A stretch of 64,000 bases of DNA from Terriglobia bacterium (GTDB lineage: Bacteria; Acidobacteriota; Terriglobia; Terriglobales; Acidobacteriaceae): NCBI GenBank assembly GCA_020072645.1, contig JAIQGK010000019.1, forward strand, positions 1 to 64,000. Reading direction: 5' to 3'. Each line of letters opens with the position of its first letter. The first letter of the stretch is position 1. Made by a program: the position numbers and the translations under genes. Of the stretch, positions 35,128-44,586 are shown piece by piece. The notes under the pieces were generated by a model. The model was not told where the DNA came from, searched no databases, and was given only the letters and a program-made list of their open reading frames with translations.

Positions 35128-35562
35128 TTAGTGCTCCCGTATGTCGGCGCTCATCGGCGCTTCTTCGTTCGGATGTTGACGCTTCCACCATTGCAGGTAG
35201 TGCAGGTTGCAGCAGAACGTGATGGGTGCGCTCTCCACTGCGAGAATGGAAATCCCATCTTCGATGGATGCCCCACACTCGCTGCACACGCCGGTCTGGA
35301 CGAACTCCGGCGCAACAAGTCCGTGCCAGGGAATGCGCCGGTAGCAAGCTTCATACATGCCGGAAGCATAGATTGGGCCAATGGGACTGCGCGTGCGAGT
35401 GTGCCAGTTCTGGCAATAGGTCCAATGGTCGGCCAGCATGGCGACGCCACGAATCTCGCAGAATGAGATTTGTGTCTCATCCGGTTCCGGGTTTCGCCAG
35501 ATGCCGCCATTGCGGCGATTGAACCCACAGGTCCCGCAATTGTCAGGGCCTCCATTCGGCAT
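35128..35562 (-). CDS. Cys-rich zinc-ribbon-like protein, unknown
   Basis: A 144-residue protein from the ATG at 35562, where a family-like start MPNGGPDNCGTCGFNRR begins; the frame runs about 35 codons further. Several Cys pairs suggest metal binding: CGTCG (about 9-12), C..WTYCQNWHTR, CSECG (about 95-99) and CCNLHYLQWW. This arrangement resembles two zinc ribbons. No catalytic motif is seen. It is divergent from the 35671 gene, with about 108 bases between them. Confidence 0.55.
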   Translation of the reverse strand: MPNGGPDNCGTCGFNRRNGGIWRNPEPDETQISFCEIRGVAMLADHWTYCQNWHTRTRSPIGPIYASGMYEACYRRIPWHGLVAPEFVQTGVCSECGASIEDGISILAVESAPITFCCNLHYLQWWKRQHPNEEAPMSADIREH

Positions 35563-35670
35563 TGCGCAGCTTCCTCCGCAAGTGTGCGGGTGATGCGCCC
35601 TGCACTCTACCAGAAATGTGATTGCAGAGGGAAACGTTATCCATGTAACCTGCTGCCAAGAGGACAAAAC

Positions 35671-36726
35671 TTGTTATATCCCGGAGATACCGTGCGGCTT
35701 TTGCGCGAGCTGCCGGAAAGCGCTTTGCCGCAGTACATGGAAGGCAGAGTGACCGCCGTTCCGCCGCCGACGGAAGGCGAGCCGCGCACTGTCGAGATAC
35801 GTTTTTATCGCAACGGAGAAGAAGTGACCGCGAACCTCCCATTCCACGATGTGGAGTTGGTCATTGAGCAATCTCTCCTTTTTCGGACGGCCGTTTTCTG
35901 GGCCCTGCAGGAACCTCGTGACAAGCTGGTGGAACTAGCCATCAACTCTCTGCTCGATAGCGGGTTCCTGATGCGCGACGGCCCGAATGTCGCGCGGCTG
36001 TCTTACGATCGCAATGATCGCTGGTGGAAGTGGGGCGAAAAGATCACTGATCCCACTGGCGCCTTGGCAGTCACTGCATCTCCCGCATGGGATGGATGCG
36101 TGGTGGCGTTTTCCGGACAACAGCGATTTCATCTGGAATTTCGCTTGCGTGGGCGCGGCGACCCAGTGATTTTTCTGCATGAACGAGATGCCGCTTATGC
36201 CGAGCAGGCCATGGCAACTGAATCGGCCATGTCATTAGCGCGCGTTCTGATGAACCTCTCAAGCGTGATCGGGGCGCGTTACTGCGCATTTCCTGTTGCC
36301 GACCCATGGCTGCAAGATGAGGACTGGCAGTCTCTGATGCGTCCGCCACTGTATCCTGATTTCTTCATGCTGCCCGAAAAGGAGTTCCCGCACGGACTTC
36401 CTGGCTTTCGCGGGATCCGGCTGACGGAAAATCGTGCGATATGGACCGCGCTTCCAATGAAAGGCTCGCCGGTTGAAGTGGGATTCCAGCGCAGTGAAGA
36501 GGAATTAAAGCGCGATCGCCTGCGGCAACTGAACGCGCTGGGCGAAAAATATTATGACCAGATGTATGAGAGCCGCCACGGCGCCAATGGCTGTTACAGC
36601 AGCGCGAAAGACGCGCTCTATGATGCGATTGTATTAGCCAACGAATTAGGGATGAAGGCGGAAGCCGAAGCATTGTCCCAAAAGCTGGCGCACATCAAAG
36701 CAGTTTTCCGGAGCCAGTTCACGTAG
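35671..36726 (+). CDS. conserved hypothetical protein
   Basis: About 351 residues from a TTG at 35671 preceded by AAGAGGA. The open frame runs further upstream through the divergent gene, so the shorter form is preferred. The first 60 residues (LYPGDTVRLLRELPES... IRFYRNGEEVTANLPFHDVELV) look like a small SH3-like beta domain. The rest is mixed, with KWGEKITDPTGALAVTASPAWDG and a C-terminal TPR-like helix pair (AKDALYDAIVLANELGMKAEAEALSQKL). I do not recognise the family. It converges with the YwiC-like gene 10 bases on. Confidence 0.6.
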   Translation: MLYPGDTVRLLRELPESALPQYMEGRVTAVPPPTEGEPRTVEIRFYRNGEEVTANLPFHDVELVIEQSLLFRTAVFWALQEPRDKLVELAINSLLDSGFLMRDGPNVARLSYDRNDRWWKWGEKITDPTGALAVTASPAWDGCVVAFSGQQRFHLEFRLRGRGDPVIFLHERDAAYAEQAMATESAMSLARVLMNLSSVIGARYCAFPVADPWLQDEDWQSLMRPPLYPDFFMLPEKEFPHGLPGFRGIRLTENRAIWTALPMKGSPVEVGFQRSEEELKRDRLRQLNALGEKYYDQMYESRHGANGCYSSAKDALYDAIVLANELGMKAEAEALSQKLAHIKAVFRSQFT

Positions 36727-36736
36727 CCGGTAAATT

Positions 36737-37618
36737 CTAAGCGTGCAAAAGGAACGCGCCAATCATAAGGATGTTGAATAGAAGCCCCTGCAACAGCTCA
36801 CTGACGCCAAGAATGTGAACGCCCAGCGGTCGCCAGGGCCTGACCAACCAAACGCTGAGACGGATGAGGGAAGGAACGAAGGCGAGCATCAGAAGGAACG
36901 GTGCAAATCCAGCGAATGCCGCTGTAATGGACGCGCCAATCATCAACAAGTGCAGGAAGCATACGGCCATGCTGCTGCGTAGTTTCTGCCGGCGTGACCT
37001 CACCTGCGCTGTGCTAATGCGCAGATGAACGTATTCGATTTGACCCACGGCAAAAAGCCATGACGCAAGCCAGAGTAGAATACTTGTCCCGTCGATGCGG
37101 CCAGTGGCAGCATAATAGGCTCCAGCGGCCGTCGAACTGAGGCCCATCGCGCCGATCAACTGCTTGGGAACTCGCATGCGTCGCGAACTGCCGAGCAGAA
37201 TCCGGACTGCAAAGCATCCTAATGCGACCAGGCCAAAACCCACGACCAGCCCACGATGCCAATGGAAAAGCTCCAAGACCCCGGCAGTTGCGATTACAGC
37301 TAATGCGATTACCGATATTATTGCGACGCGCTGCTGCCGCTGGGAACGGGCTTTTATGAGGGAAAATCCCAAAAGACTTTCCAAAGGTTGATAGATCAAA
37401 AATGCGGAGAGAGCGGTCAACAAGAACCAAAGAGCCGGTTGCAACCATGCGTTAGGTGCTCGATACCCTATGATGGCGCCGCTGATCAGCGGAAAAAGTA
37501 GAAGTCCCCATGTGCCATGTTCCCTGGGAACCAACACTCTAATTGCGGGTCTGGATGGGCCGGGAAAGACCAAGATCTTTCCTGCCGGCGCGGCCGCAAT
37601 TTTGCCCTGAGCGTTCAT
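36737..37618 (-). CDS. YwiC-like integral membrane protein
   Basis: A 293-residue protein with eight or more hydrophobic helices. The YwiC family signature REHGTWGLLLFPLISG (about 32-47) marks the first helix. The family is named after a Bacillus subtilis protein of unknown function and is found near respiratory and nitrate-related genes in some bacteria. Here the neighbours (a hypothetical protein, PilZ, queG) give no functional clue. Confidence 0.8.
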   Translation of the reverse strand: MNAQGKIAAAPAGKILVFPGPSRPAIRVLVPREHGTWGLLLFPLISGAIIGYRAPNAWLQPALWFLLTALSAFLIYQPLESLLGFSLIKARSQRQQRVAIISVIALAVIATAGVLELFHWHRGLVVGFGLVALGCFAVRILLGSSRRMRVPKQLIGAMGLSSTAAGAYYAATGRIDGTSILLWLASWLFAVGQIEYVHLRISTAQVRSRRQKLRSSMAVCFLHLLMIGASITAAFAGFAPFLLMLAFVPSLIRLSVWLVRPWRPLGVHILGVSELLQGLLFNILMIGAFLLHA

Positions 37619-37725
37619 CGGAAACCATTCTCAGGGATAAGCTCACATTCGGCTGTGATTTTAGTCACAGTGACAACAATGGCTGCCGTGAGGAATGAAG
37701 ATCAAAAGTGCGGAAAAGCCCGTCC

Positions 37726-38058
37726 TCAGGCCATACGCAGATCGCGCGTGGTGCGGCGAATCATTTCTTTCTGCTGTTCGGTGATCTGGACAAACTTGAA
37801 TCCGTATTGGAAGCCGTGCCGATAACGCACCTCTGCTTTGATCTTCAACGGTTCCTTGCCTTCTGAAAGCTGCAACTCCAGTTCGACAATTTCTCCAATA
37901 TCAATCTCGCTGGGGATAGTTGCTCCCACCCCGCCTTCGGCGATGTCCTTTGTCCGTCCAATGAATGTTTCTTTTGCCCGGACGGCGATTCGCAAATCCA
38001 GAAGATAACGCGAATGCGCTCGGGGAAGGGTCCACGGATGCTGTTTATTCTGGGACAT
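37726..38058 (-). CDS. PilZ-domain protein
   Basis: A 110-residue single-domain protein. A PRAHSRYLLDLRIAV segment corresponds to the RxxxR motif, and KDIAEGGVGATIP to the (D/N)xSxxG motif, of PilZ c-di-GMP receptors. The Ala in place of Ser and the HSR spacing make c-di-GMP binding likely but not certain. It would be a cytosolic effector in motility, exopolysaccharide or secretion control. It is followed on the same strand by the YwiC-like gene, about 110 bases away. Confidence 0.8.
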   Translation of the reverse strand: MSQNKQHPWTLPRAHSRYLLDLRIAVRAKETFIGRTKDIAEGGVGATIPSEIDIGEIVELELQLSEGKEPLKIKAEVRYRHGFQYGFKFVQITEQQKEMIRRTTRDLRMA

Positions 38059-38101
38059 GGCTCTTGAGACCTTAACACAATGTTCCTTTTTGGGGACTTA
38101 C

Positions 38102-39193
38102 CTAGCGCGATTCGTCTGTAAGCTTCCTGAGCGCCCATTCTGCGTGCTCTGCGACCACGGTATCTTCCTCGGCGGCCATCTCTTGCAAATCCGCTACAAA
38201 AGCTTTGTTACCGCTGTTGCCCATGGCAATGGCGACGTTGCGCTTCAAGCCAGAATATTTCGCCCGTTTCACAGGCGAGCCGCGAAACGTCTTACGGTAA
38301 GCTTCTTCATCCATCTGCGCCAGCCAGCGCAGGTCAGGATGGAAAAGTCGTTCCTGCGGTTGAAATTCCGGCACGGAAGTAGGCGGCGCATTGCCGGACT
38401 TGTTGTTCCACGGGCAGACATCCTGGCAAATATCGCAACCAAAGATGTGATGCCCCATGTCCGCTCTCAGTTCTTCAGGCACGCTGCCGCGCTTTTCAAT
38501 GGTGAGATAAGCGATACATAGCCGGGCGTCCATCTTCCCGGGAGCCACAATGGCATGCGTGGGACAAGCGTCAATGCAGCGCGTGCAGCTTCCGCAGCGG
38601 TCGGCGGCAGCGGTGTCTGGCGGCAGCTCAAGGGACGTAAGGATAACTCCCAGAAACAGCCATGATCCCATTTTCTGGTTGATAATGCAGGTGTTCTTGC
38701 CAATCCATCCGATCCCTGCATACTTGGCGTAAACGCGTTCCAGAATTGGTCCGGTATCAACATAGCTGCGGGTTTGGATTTCGGCGTTCTGCGCAGCGGC
38801 AGCTTGCTGAATCGAAGCTTCCACCTGTCGCAGCCGCGGCAGCAGCGCGTCATGATAGTCCTTTGTGCCCCAGGCGTAGCGTGAGATCCAGCCTCGTTCC
38901 GGGTCGTTGGCCTGGATCGAGTAAGGCTTGCCAGCGCTATAATTCAGTGCGCAAACAATCATGGAGCGCACCCAGGGCGCGGCGTTCGTGGCAGAAGCGC
39001 GGCGAAGCTCGCCTGCCTCCGTGCGCGATTCCATGTACTTCATTTCTCCGGCGCGGCCCGCATCCACCCATTCGATGAAGGCGCCAAGCTCCGGCATGTC
39101 CTCTTTGCGGACAGGTGCAATCCCGGCCAGATCAAAGCCGGCCTCTACGGCGGCTTGCTTGGCGATCTTCGCGAGTTCTTCTGCAAACATCAT
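38102..39193 (-). CDS. queG: epoxyqueuosine reductase
   Basis: A 363-residue enzyme that reduces epoxyqueuosine to queuosine in tRNA, using a cobalamin and two [4Fe-4S] clusters. The family hallmarks are present: the catalytic Asp in YVDTGPILER (Asp146), GIGWIGKNTCII, the first ferredoxin-like cluster CGSCTRCIDACP (200-211) and the second CDICQDVCPW (253-262). A C-terminal HEAT-like helix region follows (KRNVAIAMGNSGNKAF..). The length is normal. Other queuosine genes are not in the window. Confidence 0.95.
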   Translation of the reverse strand: MMFAEELAKIAKQAAVEAGFDLAGIAPVRKEDMPELGAFIEWVDAGRAGEMKYMESRTEAGELRRASATNAAPWVRSMIVCALNYSAGKPYSIQANDPERGWISRYAWGTKDYHDALLPRLRQVEASIQQAAAAQNAEIQTRSYVDTGPILERVYAKYAGIGWIGKNTCIINQKMGSWLFLGVILTSLELPPDTAAADRCGSCTRCIDACPTHAIVAPGKMDARLCIAYLTIEKRGSVPEELRADMGHHIFGCDICQDVCPWNNKSGNAPPTSVPEFQPQERLFHPDLRWLAQMDEEAYRKTFRGSPVKRAKYSGLKRNVAIAMGNSGNKAFVADLQEMAAEEDTVVAEHAEWALRKLTDESR

Positions 39194-39428
39194 GGTGGAG
39201 TTCGATTATCCCTTATTGCGGATGCGAACTTAAACTCCTGTCTAAGGATACGTAAATGAACCAGTAATGAAACGCCTTAGAGAGTACTAAGGCCCGCTTT
39301 CTTTCTGCGGGATTAAGAAAAATGAGCTAGCAGCTTATCAGCGCAAGATATCATCCTATCTTTAGTAGCTGAGCTGCTGTTTTTAGGATACGTGTGTTAA
39401 CGGCACTCAAAGGAGTCTAAAGGTCCTC

Positions 39429-40679
39429 ATGCTTTGTACCTTCTGCGGGACTGAAAATCGTCCGGAATATAAGTTTTGCGGCTCGTGCGGTGTGCGGCTG
39501 GAACGGCGGCAAGCTGAGCGAAGGAGCCGCCAGTCCGGAAGCACAAAGTGTGCAGGCTGCGGCCATGTGAATGAGCCCGGCATGAAGTTTTGCGGCATGT
39601 GCGGAACCCGCGTAGAACGCCGCATGGAAGAGCGTCGTGGTACCGGCGATGCAGCGCGCGCGGCTGCAATCGCAAATGCACAATTGCCGCCGCCGGAATT
39701 AAAAGGCAGGGCAACTACGCAGGTTGCTGCGCCAGAACTATCCGATGAAGCTCCTGTCGCGCTGCCTCGCAGGGGAGAACCGGCAATCTTTCGCAATGAA
39801 CCTCCGCGCGCTGGGGTCGTGCGTGCTGAATCCGCATCCAGTGAATCTGTCCGCCAGGAGTCTGCAAATAGCGGTCGCATTAGTGGACCCTCTTTTCTGG
39901 GCCTGAATTCTCAGCCGGACAACAATGAGGGCGTCGAATATCTGCTGGAAGACGAGCCTTCCGGCGGCGGCTTAAGGAAGGTGCTTCTGCTGCTGGTGCT
40001 CGCCGCCATCCTGGGCCTTCTGTTTGTGCAATGGCGATCAAGTTTTAAAGCCAGTCCAAAACCGCCCGCGCCGGCAAAATCAGATCCATCAACTCCAGCC
40101 AATGCCCCGCAGGGAAACAATCAACCTTCTGATCCACTGATACCCGCTGTTACTGAAGCACCTAAGACCGCGGCCAGCGGAAGCAATGCCGTCACGGCCG
40201 GTGCGGTTTCTGAAGTAAAAGCGCCACGGGCAGAACCTACAGCGCTGGAAACCACGTCGCCCAGCCCATTGGCCACAAGCTCAGACGAGGGGACAACCTC
40301 GGCAAAATCCTCCGCTGAGAAAGCCCTGCCCGACTCAGACAGCAAAGGAGCAGAAGAAGCACGCATTCCTGACTACAAGCCCAGTGCTGCTCTGGTCCGG
40401 GCCCAGCAATACATTCGCGGAGCCGGCGGTGTACAGCAGAACTGCGAACAGGGCATGCTGTATCTGCGCGCAGCCACGGACAAGAGCGATCCCGGCGCGG
40501 CCATCCAGATGGCGGCGCTTTATTCCAGCGGCCTCTGTGTGAAGCAGGACCGCGTGATGGCTTACAGGTGGTTCAACTCAGCGCATGAGCTTCAGCCCGC
40601 TAACATGTGGATACAAAAAAACATGGACCAACTGTGGGCGCAAATGTCGTCACAGGAACGCCGCCTGGCAGGCTACTGA
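39429..40679 (+). CDS. double zinc-ribbon, membrane-anchored Sel1-repeat protein
   Basis: A 416-residue protein with two N-terminal zinc ribbons (Cys3/6/17/20 and Cys41/44/55/58, both of the form CxxCG...FCGxCG). An acidic, low-complexity linker follows, then one transmembrane helix at about 180-200 (RKVLLLLVLAAILGLLFVQW), a long Pro/Ser/Thr-rich region, and a Sel1-like TPR pair at the C-terminus (GMLYLRAATDKSDPGAAIQMA, VMAYRWFNSAHEL). The ribbons are predicted to be cytosolic and the Sel1 repeats periplasmic. The function is unknown; such proteins may connect cytosolic and envelope partners. The start has AAAGG before the ATG. Confidence 0.7.
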   Translation: MLCTFCGTENRPEYKFCGSCGVRLERRQAERRSRQSGSTKCAGCGHVNEPGMKFCGMCGTRVERRMEERRGTGDAARAAAIANAQLPPPELKGRATTQVAAPELSDEAPVALPRRGEPAIFRNEPPRAGVVRAESASSESVRQESANSGRISGPSFLGLNSQPDNNEGVEYLLEDEPSGGGLRKVLLLLVLAAILGLLFVQWRSSFKASPKPPAPAKSDPSTPANAPQGNNQPSDPLIPAVTEAPKTAASGSNAVTAGAVSEVKAPRAEPTALETTSPSPLATSSDEGTTSAKSSAEKALPDSDSKGAEEARIPDYKPSAALVRAQQYIRGAGGVQQNCEQGMLYLRAATDKSDPGAAIQMAALYSSGLCVKQDRVMAYRWFNSAHELQPANMWIQKNMDQLWAQMSSQERRLAGY

Positions 40680-40689
40680 AACTCGATTT

Positions 40690-40965
40690 CTAAATTCCCA
40701 GCTTCTTAACTTCTTCGTTGTAATACTTGCGGTAGAGGATGTCCCATTCCTGTGTGCCTTCCGCAATGGTCCGCTTCTGGCTTTCAATTTTTGCGCGCGC
40801 AGCCACATCGATCTTGGCTTCTGCCATGAGCAGCTCTTCCAGAATGCGGCGCGCTTCCATGCGGATGGTATTCGGATCTTCAATGAACTCAACGTCGTCG
40901 AGCGTCGCCAGCGCGTCAGCAACGCTGTGGGCAAGCCTGTTTACCTTGTCACGAGAAAGTCTCAC
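40690..40965 (-). CDS. DUF507 family protein (second copy)
   Basis: A 91-residue, mostly helical, charged protein of the DUF507 family, with LSRDKVNRLAHSVADAL and the C-terminal EWDILYRKYYNEEVKKLGI pattern. The family function is unknown. It overlaps the upstream paralogue by 4 bases, so the two are translationally coupled and may form a heterodimer. Confidence 0.8.
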   Translation of the reverse strand: MRLSRDKVNRLAHSVADALATLDDVEFIEDPNTIRMEARRILEELLMAEAKIDVAARAKIESQKRTIAEGTQEWDILYRKYYNEEVKKLGI

Positions 40966-41240
40966 AGCACCGCCTTATACTTGCGCACCAGTTCGCCTTT
41001 AACTTTCTTGAACATCTCCTGATAGCTGGCGCCGGCGCGCTGCATTTCATCCTGGTATTGCTCCAGGATCAAGCGGACCTCGTCGTTGATGCGATCTTCC
41101 AATTGCAGTTCTTCCAGCAGCGCATTATTGAGCGCAGCTGAAACCGCCGGGACATTCTTGGTTTCAATGAATTCCCCGGCAATCAGTTTTTGGGTTACCT
41201 GGCGGGCTAAATACCCGACATATTCTTTGGAAAGGAGCAT
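40962..41240 (-). CDS. DUF507 family protein (first copy)
   Basis: A 92-residue paralogue of the next gene, with the same layout: LSKEYVGYLARQVTQKLI, a central helical segment (LLEELQLEDRINDEVRLILEQYQDEM) and the C-terminal YQEMFKKVKGELVRKYKAVL. It is DUF507, of unknown function, found mainly in Acidobacteria, Nitrospirae and deltaproteobacteria. The pair is conserved as tandem genes in relatives, from general knowledge. Confidence 0.8.
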   Translation of the reverse strand: MLLSKEYVGYLARQVTQKLIAGEFIETKNVPAVSAALNNALLEELQLEDRINDEVRLILEQYQDEMQRAGASYQEMFKKVKGELVRKYKAVL

Positions 41241-41457
41241 GCTTTTTTAGACGGTATGTGCTTGAAAAGAATAGTTTATCATACCGCGCGGTTGTGTACC
41301 CAGGGCGACGGGCGGCGGTTTTGTGCTCCGTTCTGCCTCGCCATGCCGCCTGGCGCTCCTTCCGGTTGATCTGCGGATCGCGACCTCTTGCGCGGTGCTC
41401 GTGAACAATTGGCAATCCATATCGATGTTGTTCTAACCTATCCGCTGGTGATTGAAA

Positions 41458-42699
41458 ATGTTTCGCAAACTTGTTGCTTTGTTCATGCTTCTGGCGGTAG
41501 TCGCCTCTCCCGCGTCCGGTTTTGATAGCTTCTGGCATTCTGAAGCCACGCGCAAAGTGGCTGAAGCGAACGGATTCAGTGAAGATGCGCGCAAGATCAT
41601 GCAACTCGGCAACTTTTCACCGGACTTCTTTGGGCCTGTATCTGACTTTGCCGCAAACAATCTCCACGGTCAGGGCCTTAACGCGCTCAATCAGTATCTG
41701 GCAAAAAGCGCACAGGACCGCGACGCCGCCATCTTCCTCCACTTCGACAACCTAAATGGTGAGTTGGACCGCAATTCTAAATTCGACGCGTTATTCAATC
41801 GCCTGCTCACAAATACGCAATGGGTGCTTGGCGGTTACATCAAGCAGACCAACGCTGACGAGCGCACGCGCAAAGTCATGACGCTGATCGTGCTTGGCGC
41901 TTCGCTCCACGCCATTCAGGATTTCTACAGCCACTCTGACTGGATTCATCATGATTTCAACAACACGGCGGTAAAGCCCGTCCGTCTGCCTTCGGGTGAA
42001 CTTCGCGCGCCCACATGGTTTGAATATCGTGATCAGGCCGGCGATCCGGACAAGTGGCCGTTCCAGGTCAAGACCGGCATCTATCCTCCTGTTGCGGGGG
42101 CCGTGAATACGCACACGCACATGAATCACGATAATTCTCGCCTCCTCTATAGGGAGTATGAGACTGCGGGCCAGCCACTCGTCTCCCAGGCCAAGTATCA
42201 TGATGCCGGGCCAGTGCCGGCCCATGAACAGGATGAAGCTTCTGCCTTTGCTCATCAGCAGATGGCGTATAACACGGCCATTGCGGCAAGCATTGAGTGG
42301 GTGAAGAAAGTTGAAGAGTACCCTGACGCCAAAGCGGCCATTGAGTCTGCGAAAAACTGGCAGTTGAAATTGAAAGATCCCAAACTCGTGCGAGAGCTGG
42401 AAGCCGGCCAGATTACTGAGATGGCGCTCTCCTGCGCAGCCGGAAAATGGGACGGCGAAGACCCGCCCGGCGATCGTGGCGTGCTTTGCAAAACGGTGCT
42501 TGATAAAACCATCACCCCAAGTTCCGCTTCCAGCGCGGCGAATATTGAATCCATTATTGTTGGCCTGGCTACCGGAGCTGCCTTTCCTTACGCGCTGAAA
42601 TATACCGGTAAATTCTGGGACGTTCACCGCCAGTATCATCTTTTAGATCACCTCGCCGCCGGGATCGGAGCTGCGCGCCATTACAGCCAGAAGCAATAA
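41458..42699 (+). CDS. secreted Het-C/phospholipase C-like protein
   Basis: About 413 residues from the ATG at 41458. A signal peptide of about 21 residues is followed by a His-rich all-helical region. Candidate zinc ligands include FWHSEATRK, the LHAIQDFYSHSDWIHHDF segment and HTHMNHDNS. The H-IQDFYSHS-W pattern is that of Het-C and of zinc-dependent phospholipase C/P1 nuclease-like folds. A hydrolytic role on phospholipids is possible but unproven. Confidence 0.65.
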   Translation: MFRKLVALFMLLAVVASPASGFDSFWHSEATRKVAEANGFSEDARKIMQLGNFSPDFFGPVSDFAANNLHGQGLNALNQYLAKSAQDRDAAIFLHFDNLNGELDRNSKFDALFNRLLTNTQWVLGGYIKQTNADERTRKVMTLIVLGASLHAIQDFYSHSDWIHHDFNNTAVKPVRLPSGELRAPTWFEYRDQAGDPDKWPFQVKTGIYPPVAGAVNTHTHMNHDNSRLLYREYETAGQPLVSQAKYHDAGPVPAHEQDEASAFAHQQMAYNTAIAASIEWVKKVEEYPDAKAAIESAKNWQLKLKDPKLVRELEAGQITEMALSCAAGKWDGEDPPGDRGVLCKTVLDKTITPSSASSAANIESIIVGLATGAAFPYALKYTGKFWDVHRQYHLLDHLAAGIGAARHYSQKQ

Positions 42700-42780
42700 G
42701 TGAGTGCGCCAGGTTGATTCGCAAAAGGCCGCACTGTTTTTAGTTGTGAACCTCAAGTAACGTTCCAGGCATCAGTATTG

Positions 42781-43779
42781 ATGAATCACACAAAGGAATC
42801 TTTGGTCCCTTTCTCTATTCTTGATCTCGCATTCGTCGCGCAGGGTTCCACGCCGGCGGACGCCTTGCACCATTCCCTTGATCTGGCGCAGCACGCTGAG
42901 CGCTGGGGCTATCGCCGCTTCTGGCTGGCCGAGCACCACAATATGGTCGGCATTGCCAGCGCCGCCACTTCCGTTGTCATCGGATACGTTGCCGGAGGCA
43001 CCAAAACCATCCGCGTTGGCGCGGGCGGAATCATGTTGCCGAACCATTCACCTATCGTCATCGCGGAACAGTTTGGCACTCTTGAATCGCTTTACCCCGG
43101 GCGCATCGATCTTGGCCTTGGCCGCGCTCCCGGCACTGACCAACGAACTCTGCGAGCGCTGCGCCGTGATCCCAACAGCGCCGATAGTTTTCCTGACGAC
43201 GTGCGCGAGCTTCAGGCATTTCTCGGTCCGCTGCAAGCAGGGCAAACAGTCCAGGCCGTTCCCGGCACTGGGCTCAACGTGCCAATATGGATTCTCGGCT
43301 CCAGTCTCTTTGGCGCGCAGCTTGCCGCCGACTTTGGCCTCCCTTATGCTTTCGCTTCCCACTTCGCTCCGGACGCGCTCATGCTGGCGCTTCAGGTCTA
43401 TCGCAGGGAATTTCGGCCGTCGGCCCAACTCCAGAAGCCCTACGCCATGGTCGGCATAAACGTAATTGCCGCCGATACAGATGCAGAAGCGCGACGGCTT
43501 TTTACCTCTGCCCAGCAGGGCTTTACCAATGCCGTGCGCGGCACGCGCCGCCAGCTTGCGCCGCCCATTGATGACATTGAGTCGTATTGGTCGCCCATGG
43601 AAAAAGCGCATGTTTCCAATATGCTGGCCTGCTCGTTTGTCGGCTCGCCACAAACCATCCGCACCGGATTGGAAACATTCATCCGGCAAACCGCCGCCGA
43701 CGAGCTTATGGTCGCTTCCGCTATCTATGACCATTCCGCGCGACTGCATTCTTACGAACTGCTTGCGGGGATCAGGTAG
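42781..43779 (+). CDS. luciferase-like flavin-dependent monooxygenase (MsnO8-like)
   Basis: A 332-residue TIM-barrel monooxygenase of the bacterial luciferase superfamily. The pattern [60 protein letters not shown] is typical of LLM-class FMN enzymes of the MsnO8/YhbW group. Such enzymes use reduced FMN and O2; the substrate is unknown. The ATG at 42781 follows a TTG in the same frame. Confidence 0.88.
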   Translation: MNHTKESLVPFSILDLAFVAQGSTPADALHHSLDLAQHAERWGYRRFWLAEHHNMVGIASAATSVVIGYVAGGTKTIRVGAGGIMLPNHSPIVIAEQFGTLESLYPGRIDLGLGRAPGTDQRTLRALRRDPNSADSFPDDVRELQAFLGPLQAGQTVQAVPGTGLNVPIWILGSSLFGAQLAADFGLPYAFASHFAPDALMLALQVYRREFRPSAQLQKPYAMVGINVIAADTDAEARRLFTSAQQGFTNAVRGTRRQLAPPIDDIESYWSPMEKAHVSNMLACSFVGSPQTIRTGLETFIRQTAADELMVASAIYDHSARLHSYELLAGIR

Positions 43780-43943
43780 TCGAGACGCACAGATTTTTAA
43801 TTCAACCAAATCTGTGATGTCGGCTTTTCTCCTGCTTTGTGTTCCTTCGTGTCCTTTGTGGTAAAAGTTCTCGGCTTTCCAATTACGGCACAAGAGTCTC
43901 TGCATTCGGAAACAGTCCGCCCGACACCGCTGGCCAAAAAACA

Positions 43944-43963
43944 AAAGGCGCCGCAGCGCCTTT
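43944..43963 (-). terminator. intrinsic terminator of the sigma-factor operon
   Basis: AAAGGCGC-CGCA-GCGCCTTT, read on the minus strand, is followed by TGTTTTTT. It lies about 20 bases after the stop of the secreted protein at 43983. Confidence 0.85.
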
Positions 43964-43982
43964 GCTCTTCCTGTCCATCTGA

Positions 43983-44576
43983 TCAATCCAACTTCGTCGC
44001 AGTCACTTCCACCTGCATGCGCTTGGTACTGTTGATGTCGTCCACAGTGGTGAGAATAGCTGGTTTGCCCAGTGTCAGCAGCTCCCAGGAATCTGTTCGC
44101 GTGGTCCGCAGGAACGGGGCTGCCAGGCCGGCATTCCCAGTGGCGTTGGCAATCTGCTCCGGGCGGATAAAGCTGCTGATTTCAATATCGCAGTGGAGCT
44201 GCAACCTGCGGTCCACTTGTTCCTTCATGGAACAGTTAATCCTTAATCCGACATCAGTATACGTATACGCCTTGTCGCCCCCCTTTTCCAGCGTAGTTAT
44301 AGGGACCTTTGTAGCAACCCTTATGTTCGAAGGCTGATTGTCCGTTCTGCCAATCATCATGTAATCGCGCTGGTTGGTGCGTTTGCCATCCTCCAGCTCA
44401 TACATCACGAAGGCCAGCTTGAAAAAGTTCTCTGTCATGCCTTCCCGGCCTGCCAGAATATCTTTCTTGGCTGATTGGTCCTTAGTTGGCTGGTCGGCTG
44501 CATCTTTCGCCGGCTGCTGTGCCGCCAGGCTTGAGACAAGCGTTAGAGCAAGTATCACCTTGGTAAAAATCTTCAT
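43983..44576 (-). CDS. secreted protein of unknown function, third gene of the ECF operon
   Basis: A 197-residue protein with a signal peptide (1-19), then a Lys/Asp/Gln-rich linker and a beta-rich domain (FFKLAFVMYELEDGKRTNQRDYMM... LHCDIEISSFIRP). Two Cys (RINCSM, LHCDIE) may pair. The family is not recognised. It lies 10 bases after the anti-sigma-like gene and ends at an intrinsic terminator, so it is probably the target or sensor component of this sigma-factor unit. Confidence 0.65.
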   Translation of the reverse strand: MKIFTKVILALTLVSSLAAQQPAKDAADQPTKDQSAKKDILAGREGMTENFFKLAFVMYELEDGKRTNQRDYMMIGRTDNQPSNIRVATKVPITTLEKGGDKAYTYTDVGLRINCSMKEQVDRRLQLHCDIEISSFIRPEQIANATGNAGLAAPFLRTTRTDSWELLTLGKPAILTTVDDINSTKRMQVEVTATKLD

Positions 44577-44586
44577 GGTTCTCTCC